Source: Clostridia bacterium (lineage in GTDB: Bacteria; Bacillota_A; Clostridia; Oscillospirales; CAG-272). From it: 5,767 bases of DNA. The first letter of the stretch is position 1. Each line of letters starts with the position of its first letter. The translations under genes were made by a program, and so were the position numbers. The stretch is taken from assembly GCA_017411885.1 (NCBI GenBank), contig JAFQPF010000160.1:1-5767 (forward strand), given 5' to 3'. A model generated the notes under the pieces. That model was not told the origin of the DNA. It made no database searches and saw nothing but the letters and a program-made list of their open reading frames with translations. Positions 1-5,767 of this stretch are shown here, piece by piece.

Positions 1-495
1 AGAGAAAAGCTTATACTCAGAAGTTTTGTGGAAAACGAACGCTTCAAGCAGATATACGGCACCGATAACTTAAGCTATGCCAACTACGATCTTGTTGTTG
101 ACACGTCTTACGAAACACCCGAAAACATCTGCAAGCTTATCTACGACGAATACGAAAGCTTTTGCGCCTGCCCTGAGAAATACGGAAGAAAAATGTATTT
201 TTCGCCGAAGTCGCTCTATCCTACGGCAGATAAGGACAGTATCGCTGTGATGAATCCCAAAAGCGCGTGTGATATCGTTGAGGTCGTGTGTGCGCATAAC
301 TACAACTTTATTATAAACGGCCACGAAGCGGTGTTAAGTGCGCTTGTAAACAAAAGCCCGTTTGTATGCGCAACCCTTCCCACTCTGCTTGATGATGCTC
401 AGATCGAAAACAAGGTCCAAGCAAGCTCGCTTGAGGGTATGCAGGGCTTTGAAAGGCTCGGCGGCTTTACATATCCGAGCTATCCCGAGGTTTAA
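1..495 (+). CDS. Cytidylate-kinase-like protein with a C-terminal extension (5' part cut off by the window)
   Basis: The reading frame is open from base 1 to the TAA at 493-495, so the gene starts to the left and 164 residues are visible. Counting codons from base 1, an Arg, the segment ENERFKQIYG (11-20) and NYDLVVDT (28-35) followed by TPENI match the end of the lid and the last strand and helix of cytidylate-kinase-like P-loop kinases, which usually stop near here. These enzymes transfer phosphate from ATP to a nucleotide or related small molecule in the cytoplasm. The P-loop itself lies outside the window. About 115 more residues follow. SPKSLYPT (68-75) and FIINGHEAVLSAL (103-115) recall the start and the GxxR-like region of ParB/Srx-fold domains, although the usual Arg of that motif is absent. 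The GTG at 28 is not a credible start because the kinase similarity runs through it. The kinase call is fairly sure. The name of the extension is only a suggestion, and the physiological substrate is not visible. Confidence 0.65.
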   Translation, partial: REKLILRSFVENERFKQIYGTDNLSYANYDLVVDTSYETPENICKLIYDEYESFCACPEKYGRKMYFSPKSLYPTADKDSIAVMNPKSACDIVEVVCAHNYNFIINGHEAVLSALVNKSPFVCATLPTLLDDAQIENKVQASSLEGMQGFERLGGFTYPSYPEV

Positions 496-498
496 TAT

Positions 499-541
499 AA
501 AAGTCCTTTGGAAATCCAAAGGACTTTTGTTATTTTTTCTT
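499..541. terminator. Bidirectional intrinsic terminator between convergent genes
   Basis: A 13-bp perfect stem pairs 499-511 (AAAAGTCCTTTGG) with 516-528 around the four-base loop AAAT. On the plus strand it is followed by a T-rich run at 525-541, interrupted by G529 and A532. On the minus strand the stem ends in TTTTATATT. It starts 3 bases after the stop of the kinase-like gene and ends 1 base before the stop codon of the YjbR-family gene, so it can end transcripts of both genes. The plus-strand T-run is also the coding sequence for the lysine-rich tail of the YjbR-family protein. Confidence 0.92.
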
Positions 542-907
542 TGCTTTTGGCTTGGGGGCGGTGAGTCTGTAGCTCATTGCAAGGAGAGATGTGATCGTTT
601 CATCCTCCACACTACCGTCAAGTGAAAGCGTGAGCCAGTGTGTCTTGTTCATATGATATGCAGGGAATATCCCGTCATCCTCCCAGAAGGTGTCGATTAT
701 TTCGGGAGCGCATTTTATGTTGACTACGTCGATCTTGCCGCTTTTTCCCGATATAAGCTTGCTTTTATCTATAGTCATAACTATAGCAAACCATTTTTTG
801 TTGTCGCTGTGGCGGAAAACGGTGGTGACGCTGTCGCCCGAAAACGGATGCTCGGCATCTACCCTATATGTGCTTATGACGTATGCTTCAAATACTTTTC
901 TGTTCAC
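530..907 (-). CDS. MmcQ/YjbR-family protein
   Basis: This encodes a 125-residue protein of the MmcQ/YjbR family (small CyaY-like fold, often labelled DNA-binding, exact role unproven). Family blocks are clear: FRHSDNKKWFA (31-41), NIKCAPE (63-69), GIFPAYHMNKTHW (79-91), LDGSV (96-100) and SYRLT (112-116), ending in a lysine-rich tail KPKAKKK. Length fits the usual 110-130 residues. The start is taken as GTG at 907. GGGAG at 915-919 lies 7 bases upstream of it, and the family-like part begins here. A longer frame reaches a TTG at 967, but that TTG is the -35 box of the gene's own promoter, so the extra 20 residues cannot be translated from that transcript. The gene is transcribed alone, convergent with the kinase-like gene and divergent from the transporter operon. 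The family call is very secure. A DNA-binding role rests on the fold only. Confidence 0.93.
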   Translation of the reverse strand: MNRKVFEAYVISTYRVDAEHPFSGDSVTTVFRHSDNKKWFAIVMTIDKSKLISGKSGKIDVVNIKCAPEIIDTFWEDDGIFPAYHMNKTHWLTLSLDGSVEDETITSLLAMSYRLTAPKPKAKKK

Positions 908-914
908 GCTTATT

Positions 915-919
915 CTCCC
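915..919 (-). promoter_or_regulatory. Ribosome binding site deciding the YjbR start
   Basis: On the minus strand GGGAG stands 7 bases before GTG at 907. No comparable site precedes the TTG at 967, so this site supports the shorter 125-residue protein. Confidence 0.75.
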
Positions 920-938
920 GTATCGTTTTCTATGATAT

Positions 939-967
939 ATTTTACTTTCTTTTTGAAAAAATGTCAA
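939..967 (-). promoter_or_regulatory. SigA-type promoter of the YjbR-family gene
   Basis: Read on the minus strand, TTGACA (967-962) is a perfect -35 box. After a 17-base A/T-rich spacer comes TAAAAT (944-939), a one-mismatch -10 box. Transcription should start near 932, giving a leader of about 25 bases that contains the GGGAG ribosome binding site and ends at the GTG start at 907. The box positions rule out the longer TTG-started frame as the real gene. Confidence 0.85.
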
Positions 968-993
968 TAGGTGTATATTTTAACCGAAATGAC

Positions 994-1022
994 TTGAAGA
1001 AGCATGGAAATTGTGATATAAT
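994..1022 (+). promoter_or_regulatory. SigA-type extended -10 promoter of the four-gene operon
   Basis: TTGAAG (994-999), a 17-base spacer and a perfect TATAAT (1017-1022) form a strong promoter. TG at 1014-1015, one base before the -10, adds the extended -10 element. Transcription should start near 1029, leaving a leader of about 60 bases before the ATG at 1092. The -35 boxes of this promoter and the opposing YjbR promoter are separated by 26 bases (968-993), so the two face away from each other over a short shared region. No clear operator palindrome was seen there. Confidence 0.88.
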
Positions 1023-1091
1023 TGTACAGGATTTGGCTTCGGTATGGCGCGGCGTCTTATCGGGCCTTTGTTTGTAAAACGGAGATTTGAT

Positions 1092-2336
1092 ATGAATAAA
1101 TATAAGCTTGTGAAAAATGCCTGTTATCTGACAGGCGCGACAATGGCAATAGCGGCTAATCTGTCACCGCTTTTGTTTCTTACGTTTAAGGATATGTATG
1201 GGCTGTCTTATACCTTGCTCGGATTGCTTGTGGTAATAAATTTTTCCGCGCAGCTGCTCATTGACCTGATATTTACTTTTTTTACTAAATATTTCAACAT
1301 ACATAAAACTGTAAGAAGTATGCCTTTGGTTTTATTTATCGGGCTTGTATTATACGCAGCCTTGCCGATAGCTTTTCCCAAAATGGCATTTTTGTGGATA
1401 ATTGTTGGAACGGTGATATTTTCTGTCGCATCGGGACTCGCTGAGGTTTTAATGAGCCCTGTGATCGCGGCAATTCCAAGCGAAAATCCCGAGCGTGAGA
1501 TGAGCAAGCTGCACTCGATGTTTGCGTGGGGCGTGGTTGTCGTTGTAATACTCAGCACGCTGTTCTTAAGGGTGTTCGGCAGTGAAAACTGGATGTATCT
1601 CGCCCTGCTTTGGTCGGTTGTGCCCTTGATCAATTATTTGATGTTTTTGAAGGCAGAGCTCCCGCCGATGGATGATTTCGGCGGAGAACAAAAGAGCGTA
1701 AGGATATTAAACAAAGGCATAGTATTATGCACCCTGTGCATATTCTTTGGCGGAGCCGCTGAATGTACGATGTCACAATGGGCATCCGGATTTATTGAAA
1801 GTGCCCTTGGTGTTCCTAAGGTCTATGGGGATATTGTAGGCGTTGCCTTGTTTGCGCTGTTGCTTGGAACGGGAAGGACCCTGTATTCAAAATACGGCAA
1901 AAGCATATATAACTTTCTGTTATTCGGAATGGCAGGCGCGTGTGTTTGTTATTTCGCGGCAAGCTTGTCTTTAAGCCCGGTGGTAGGAATTATAGCCTGC
2001 GCGCTGACCGGAATCTGCACGTGTATGCTGTGGCCGGGAACGCTTATTTACGTGGAAGAAAGATTTGAAAACGTAGGCGTTGCGATTTACGCGCTCATGG
2101 CTGCCGGCGGTGATATGGGAGCATCCCTCGCGCCGCAGCTTTTAGGTATCGTATCGGATAAATTCAGCCTGACAGACCTTGCTTTGAAATTATCAGAGAA
2201 GCTTTGCATAAGCACAGAGCAGGTAGGTATGAGAGCGGGATTGCTCGCGGCGGGGCTTTTCCCTGTTGCGGGTGTAATAGTGATACTTTGTATGAAAAGC
2301 TATTTTAAGAAGCACGGCAAGATAAAGCTTGTGTAA
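1092..2336 (+). CDS. MFS transporter
   Basis: This encodes a 414-residue Major Facilitator Superfamily carrier of the inner membrane with twelve predicted membrane segments, roughly at residues 10-32, 38-62, 76-95, 98-125, 141-160, 167-186, 208-234, 244-263, 272-292, 295-318, 327-353 and 379-400. The polar stretch near 187-207 is the usual central loop between the two halves. The loop after helix 2 (about 63-76) holds only a degenerate version of the MFS motif A. AAECTMSQWASGF (222-234) resembles a segment that I recall from clostridial fucose-permease-like carriers of unknown substrate. ATG 1092 is chosen because GGAGA (1081-1085) precedes it by 6 bases. The in-frame ATG at 1044 lacks a well-placed site and would add a basic, non-family-like N-terminus. 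It is the first gene of the operon, 31 bases before the acyltransferase-like gene. Import or export and the substrate cannot be told from sequence. Confidence 0.92.
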   Translation: MNKYKLVKNACYLTGATMAIAANLSPLLFLTFKDMYGLSYTLLGLLVVINFSAQLLIDLIFTFFTKYFNIHKTVRSMPLVLFIGLVLYAALPIAFPKMAFLWIIVGTVIFSVASGLAEVLMSPVIAAIPSENPEREMSKLHSMFAWGVVVVVILSTLFLRVFGSENWMYLALLWSVVPLINYLMFLKAELPPMDDFGGEQKSVRILNKGIVLCTLCIFFGGAAECTMSQWASGFIESALGVPKVYGDIVGVALFALLLGTGRTLYSKYGKSIYNFLLFGMAGACVCYFAASLSLSPVVGIIACALTGICTCMLWPGTLIYVEERFENVGVAIYALMAAGGDMGASLAPQLLGIVSDKFSLTDLALKLSEKLCISTEQVGMRAGLLAAGLFPVAGVIVILCMKSYFKKHGKIKLV

Positions 2337-2367
2337 GTATTGTGTGCTTGAAAATCAGAGGTAAAGA

Positions 2368-3657
2368 GTGAAAAAAAGAGAAAAGAGAGCTTTAAGATGG
2401 ACAAAGCTTGATAATGCGGCAAAAATTTACCCTGCCGCAAGACGAAAAAACTGGAGCAACGTGTTCCGTCAGTCTGCAACCTTAAACGAGGAGGTAGACA
2501 AGGCGGTGCTTTCCTCTGCCCTTGAAGTAGTTGTAAAAAGATTTCCGACTATCGCGGCAAGGCTGAGAAAGGGTATGTTCTGGTATTATCTTCAAGAGGT
2601 TGAAGCTGTGCCCGAGATCATTGATGAATACAGCTATCCGCTCACGTTTATGAGCAGGAAAGAGATGACAAAATGCGCCTTCCGCGTTATCGTTTATAAG
2701 AACCGTATAGCGGTTGAATTTTTCCATTCGCTTACCGACGGAACCGGCGCGCTTGTATTTCTTAAAAACCTCGTAGCCGAGTATTTAGAGCAGAAATATG
2801 ATATATCAATACCATTTGAGGATGGAATAGTTGACAGAAGGCAAAAGCCTGACAAGGAGGAGCTTGAAGACTGCTTCTTAAAGGTTGCCGGAGACGTTTC
2901 AATGTCAAGGCGGGACACAAATGCATGGCATATGAGCGGTGAAGCGGAAGCTAAGGGCTTTTTGAACCTTACCTGCTTTAAGCTTCCGGTCAAGGAGGTT
3001 ATAGAAAAAGCACACGAATATAACACGACGCTCACGATATTTTTAAGCGCGGTGCTTATGAAGGCGCTTATGGATCTGCAAAGCGAAAAAACTCCGTCTG
3101 TAAAAAAGCAGAAGCTTATAAAGGTTCTGATCCCTGTCAATCTGAGGAATCTGTTTCCGAGTAAAACGCTCAGAAACTTTGCTATGTTTACAATTCCGGA
3201 AATAGATCCGAGACTTGGAAAGTATTCGTTTGAGGAAATAGTAAAGGTCATTTATCATAAAATGGGCGCAGAGGTAACGCAAAAGCATATGGGAAGCGTT
3301 ATTGCGACAAACGTAAAGGATGAGAAGAACCTGTTGTTAAGAGTCGTGCCTCTGCCGCTAAAAAATGCGGTGATGAAAGCGGTGTTTGACAGCGTCGGAG
3401 AGAAAAAGGCGTGCCTTACGCTTTCAAATCTCGGGCTTGTAAAGCTTCCAGACATTATGAAAAAATATATATCCCGCATAGATTTTATTTTAGGTGTGCA
3501 GGCGGCGGCACCGTATAATCTCGGAATAATATCCTATGGGGATACGGTTTATGCGAATTTTATAAGAAATATCTGTCCGCCCGAGCTTGAAAGGCATTTT
3601 TACTTGTGCCTTAAAGAGCTTGGGATCGAGGCTGTTGTTGAAAGTAACAGAAGGTGA
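2368..3657 (+). CDS. Condensation-fold acyltransferase-like protein (alcohol acetyltransferase-like)
   Basis: This encodes a soluble 429-residue protein with the layout of the chloramphenicol-acetyltransferase/condensation superfamily, whose members move acyl groups from a thioester to a hydroxyl or amine. The key motif is HSLTDG (120-125), the HxxxDG signature. His120 would be the catalytic base and Asp124 the structural partner. The preceding residue is Phe rather than the first His of the classical HHxxxDG, which is common outside peptide synthetases. Other typical elements are LIPVNLRNLFPS (254-265) and LTLSNLG (350-356) in the C-terminal half. No carrier-protein or adenylation domain is attached, so this is a stand-alone enzyme. 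No signal peptide or membrane segment is seen. The start is GTG 2368, with AGAGG (2357-2361) 6 bases upstream. Its TGA overlaps the ribosome binding site of the next gene. The acceptor and acyl donor are unknown. A structural relative without catalysis is possible but the retained His and Asp argue against it. Confidence 0.78.
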   Translation: MKKREKRALRWTKLDNAAKIYPAARRKNWSNVFRQSATLNEEVDKAVLSSALEVVVKRFPTIAARLRKGMFWYYLQEVEAVPEIIDEYSYPLTFMSRKEMTKCAFRVIVYKNRIAVEFFHSLTDGTGALVFLKNLVAEYLEQKYDISIPFEDGIVDRRQKPDKEELEDCFLKVAGDVSMSRRDTNAWHMSGEAEAKGFLNLTCFKLPVKEVIEKAHEYNTTLTIFLSAVLMKALMDLQSEKTPSVKKQKLIKVLIPVNLRNLFPSKTLRNFAMFTIPEIDPRLGKYSFEEIVKVIYHKMGAEVTQKHMGSVIATNVKDEKNLLLRVVPLPLKNAVMKAVFDSVGEKKACLTLSNLGLVKLPDIMKKYISRIDFILGVQAAAPYNLGIISYGDTVYANFIRNICPPELERHFYLCLKELGIEAVVESNRR

Positions 3658-3661
3658 GGAG
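3656..3661 (+). promoter_or_regulatory. Ribosome binding site overlapping the upstream stop codon
   Basis: GAGGAG shares two bases with the TGA at 3655-3657 that ends the acyltransferase-like gene and lies 4 bases before ATG 3666. The layout favours translational coupling and supports ATG 3666 over the in-frame GTG at 3654, which has no site of its own. Confidence 0.7.
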
Positions 3662-3665
3662 CAAA

Positions 3666-4358
3666 ATGTACTGTATAAATTGCGGAGTCAAGCTTGAAGA
3701 CTCTGAAAAGATATGTCCTCTTTGCAATACGAGAGTATATCATCCCGATATTGTGATCGAAAAAAGAGAGCCGTTGTATCCTGCCAACAGAATACCGAAG
3801 ATCAAGCATCGCTCGGCGGCATTCAACGGTGCGGTCATCGTTATGTTTCTTATCGCGACAGTCGTGTCGTTTCTGGCAGATTTTCATTTTGACAAAAATC
3901 TCGGATGGTTCGGCTACGTTCTTGGCGCGCTTATACTGAGCTATTGTGCGTTTGCCCTGCCTTTGTGGTTTGAAAAGCCAAACCCCGTGATATTTACCCC
4001 GTCTGTATTCGCAGGCACGGTGTTATATCTCCATTACATCAATTACATAACCGACGGAAGCTGGTTTATGACCTTTGCTTTCCCTGTTGCGGGAGGATTC
4101 GGAATCATTTCAACCGCAGTTGTAACGCTGCTTTATTATCTTAAATGTGGCAAGCTCTATATCTGGGGCGGTGCTTTTACTCTGACAGGCGCATATATCG
4201 TGCTTATAGAGTATTTTATATCGCTTACCTTTGGTATAGGCTTTATAGGATGGTCGCTGTATCCTTTAGCGGTGCTTGTTTTGCTCGGAGGAATGTTGTT
4301 TTTCCTTGCGATCAATAAGTCTGCACGCGAAATTATGGAAAGAAAGCTTTTCTTTTGA
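3666..4358 (+). CDS. Zinc-ribbon membrane protein (DUF6320-like)
   Basis: This encodes 230 residues. The N-terminus is a compact zinc ribbon: Cys3-x2-Cys6 and Cys17-x2-Cys20, with a CINCG knuckle followed by CPLC. After a basic linker (about 25-53) come about six hydrophobic segments, near 54-75, 80-101, 106-127, 132-158, 162-185 and 189-216, ending in a charged tail. The expected topology places the ribbon in the cytoplasm. From memory this architecture corresponds to the DUF6320 family, often found in Clostridia beside acyltransferase-like genes of the kind found here. That link is recall, not a search. Function is unknown. Lying 8 bases behind the acyltransferase-like gene, it is likely made together with it and may anchor the enzyme or handle its lipid or metabolite substrate at the membrane (inference). 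There are no catalytic motifs that I recognise in the membrane part. Confidence 0.8.
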   Translation: MYCINCGVKLEDSEKICPLCNTRVYHPDIVIEKREPLYPANRIPKIKHRSAAFNGAVIVMFLIATVVSFLADFHFDKNLGWFGYVLGALILSYCAFALPLWFEKPNPVIFTPSVFAGTVLYLHYINYITDGSWFMTFAFPVAGGFGIISTAVVTLLYYLKCGKLYIWGGAFTLTGAYIVLIEYFISLTFGIGFIGWSLYPLAVLVLLGGMLFFLAINKSAREIMERKLFF

Positions 4359-4372
4359 TTGTGTAACGTCTC

Positions 4373-4378
4373 AGGTGA
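4373..4378 (+). promoter_or_regulatory. Ribosome binding site of the MATE gene
   Basis: AGGTGA stands 7 bases before ATG 4386 within a 27-base gap that contains no terminator or promoter, so the MATE gene is read from the upstream transcript. It fixes ATG 4386 over the later in-frame ATG codons at 4407 and 4419. Confidence 0.7.
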
Positions 4379-4385
4379 AAAAAGC

Positions 4386-5767
4386 ATGAAAACCAAAACA
4401 GAACAAATGTATGCCACAATGATCCCGTGGAGGCTGTTTTTCATTGTGGCTATGCCGGGTATGATAAGTATGTTCGCTATGTCGATATACAGCATCATAG
4501 AAGGCATATTTATCGGTCAGACTCTTGGCGAGGGCGCGTTTGCGGCGATCAATATAGCGATGCCGCTTGTAATGATAAACTTTTCGCTTGCTGACCTTAT
4601 AGGAGTCGGTGCGTCCGCTCCGATTTCTATTGCGCTTGGCAGATCAGACAATAAAACTGCGAACAACGTCTTTTCCTGCTCGGTGATTATGATTTTTATA
4701 GCATCGCTTGTTATGGGAAGTGTGATGTTCTTCGCGGCAGAGCCATTGTCGCGTATGATGGGCGCGGACGATTTGCTTCTTGATACGTCGGTTAGATATC
4801 TGCGTACCGTGGCGCTTTGCAGCCCGCTTACCACGATCTTTTTTGCGATGGATAACTACTTAAGGATAAGCGGCTTTGTAAAAACGAGCATGGTTATAAA
4901 TATCGGCTCCAATGTTCTTACGATAGCCTTGTTAAGCTTTTTCCTCTTGGTCTGCAAAATGGACGTGGTCGGCTCGGCACTTGCAACGTCGATCTCAATG
5001 TGTGCCTGCTCGTTTGCGGCACTTGTTCCGTTTGTGATGAAAAAGGCGTTGCTCAGATTTGTAAAGCCGGAGTTTAACCTCTCGATGATCAAGCAGATCG
5101 CCGCTTGCGGCTCACCCATTTTCCTTAATAACGTGTCGGGAAGAATAACCTCAATACTAATGAATATCTCGCTTATGACGCTCGGCGTAAAAATGCTCGG
5201 AGAGGGTGGCGGACAGACAGCGGTTGCGGTGTACGCCGTGCTTATGTATTCAAGTGATCTTTGCTGGCCGCTTTTGTATGGCATTTCCGATTCGCTCTCG
5301 CCCGCGCTCGGCTATAACTGGGGCGCAAAGAGCTACGGCAGAGTTCGAAGCATCGCGAACTGCGCATATATAGGCACCGCGATCGTCGGACTCGTTTCCA
5401 CCTCGGTACTTTTCTTTTTCCCGGATGTGATCGCATCCTGGTTTGTAAAAGCAGAGGAGGCAAGGTTACTTGAAATGTCATCACACGCGATAAGGCTTTT
5501 CTGCTTTGCATATCTGTTCAGGTGGATAGCGGTCACCACACAAAGCTATTTCAGCGCGATCGGAAAGCCGCTTCAGGCAACGCTTATGTCGGTTTCGGTG
5601 GCATTCGTGTTCCCGGTAGTGCTTTTAGGCGCCTTCTGGCACTTTGAGCTTGACGGAATATGGTTTAATTTCACCGGCGTAAACGCCTTTGCCGCAGTTC
5701 TTGCCGCGATCCTTTTGCAAAGGCTCTCGCGCGAGATAAAACAAAAGGAGAAAAAGGGCAGCGAGAC
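4386..5767 (+). CDS. MATE family efflux transporter (3' end cut off by the window)
   Basis: Frame 4386 onward stays open to the window edge, giving 460 residues without a stop. The protein is a multidrug and toxic compound extrusion carrier, closest in look to the MepA-like group. These inner-membrane antiporters use Na+ or H+ gradients to export cationic drugs or metabolites. N-half landmarks are IPWRLFFIVAMPGM (13-26), SIYSIIEGIFIGQ (33-45), AFAAINIAMPL (51-61), LIGVGA (71-76) and the GSALATSIS stretch (196-204). The C-half repeats the fold with SLSPALGYNWGAKSYGR (303-319) and FSAIGKPLQA (389-398). About twelve membrane segments fit. The lysine-rich stretch at 450-457 and the usual family length of about 450 suggest that only a few residues are missing. 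It is the fourth gene of the operon, 27 bases after the zinc-ribbon gene. The family is certain and the substrate unknown. Confidence 0.93.
   Translation, partial: MKTKTEQMYATMIPWRLFFIVAMPGMISMFAMSIYSIIEGIFIGQTLGEGAFAAINIAMPLVMINFSLADLIGVGASAPISIALGRSDNKTANNVFSCSVIMIFIASLVMGSVMFFAAEPLSRMMGADDLLLDTSVRYLRTVALCSPLTTIFFAMDNYLRISGFVKTSMVINIGSNVLTIALLSFFLLVCKMDVVGSALATSISMCACSFAALVPFVMKKALLRFVKPEFNLSMIKQIAACGSPIFLNNVSGRITSILMNISLMTLGVKMLGEGGGQTAVAVYAVLMYSSDLCWPLLYGISDSLSPALGYNWGAKSYGRVRSIANCAYIGTAIVGLVSTSVLFFFPDVIASWFVKAEEARLLEMSSHAIRLFCFAYLFRWIAVTTQSYFSAIGKPLQATLMSVSVAFVFPVVLLGAFWHFELDGIWFNFTGVNAFAAVLAAILLQRLSREIKQKEKKGSE

Noticed and set aside
638..970. Plus-strand open frame of 110 codons across the YjbR gene
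   Set aside because: It is antisense to a clear family member and shows no domain or ribosome site of its own.
1023..1028. TGTACA palindrome just after the -10 box as a possible operator
   Set aside because: A six-base palindrome without longer flanking symmetry or a repeat copy is too weak to call.
1044..1091. In-frame ATG at 1044 as the MFS start
   Set aside because: No well-spaced ribosome site precedes it, while ATG 1092 has GGAGA 6 bases upstream and gives a normal MFS N-terminus.
1029..1091. Leader of about 60 bases before the MFS gene as a riboswitch or attenuator
   Set aside because: It is too short for known riboswitch classes, and I found no stable hairpin followed by a T-run.
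2694..3251. Minus-strand open frame of 185 codons
   Set aside because: It is fully antisense to the acyltransferase-like gene, has no recognisable family features and no promoter.
3654..3665. GTG at 3654 as the start of the zinc-ribbon gene, overlapping the previous stop
   Set aside because: GAGGAG at 3656-3661 lies downstream of that GTG and serves ATG 3666, after which the first zinc-ribbon Cys comes at residue 3 as expected.
4517..5539. Several minus-strand open frames opposite the MATE gene
   Set aside because: All are shadows of the MATE coding frame, which carries unmistakable family motifs throughout.

Overview
The window looks like a moderate-GC Clostridia genome (Bacillota; Lachnospiraceae or Oscillospiraceae type gut or rumen bacteria are the closest fit). 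The reasons are strong SigA-type promoters, purine-rich Shine-Dalgarno sites, occasional GTG starts, and protein families that I recall from such genomes (MepA-like MATE, YjbR, and a zinc-ribbon membrane protein next to a condensation-fold acyltransferase). The genus cannot be fixed from the sequence alone. No RNA gene, CRISPR array, insertion sequence or integration scar is visible.

Layout. Bases 1-495 are the 3' part of a plus-strand gene that enters from the left edge. It shows the end of a cytidylate-kinase-like P-loop kinase followed by a C-terminal extension that resembles a ParB/Srx-like fold. It converges with a minus-strand MmcQ/YjbR-family gene (530-907). The stop codons are 34 bases apart, and a 13-bp perfect hairpin that can terminate in both directions fills the gap. 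Between 908 and 1091 lies a divergent promoter region: TTGACA-17-TAAAAT on the minus strand for the YjbR gene and TTGAAG-17-TATAAT with an extended -10 on the plus strand.

The plus-strand promoter drives a tightly packed run of four genes to the right edge. They are an MFS transporter (1092-2336), a condensation-fold acyltransferase-like protein with an HxxxDG motif (2368-3657), a zinc-ribbon protein with about six membrane segments (DUF6320-like, 3666-4358), and a MATE exporter (4386 to beyond 5767). Gaps are 31, 8 and 27 bases, each holding a Shine-Dalgarno site and no terminator, so one transcript is likely.

Working model (inference): the acyltransferase-like protein modifies a small molecule or lipid, the zinc-ribbon membrane protein is its membrane partner, and the MFS and MATE carriers on either side move substrate or product. 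The substrate is unknown. This four-gene unit is the part of the window most likely to be an undescribed system.
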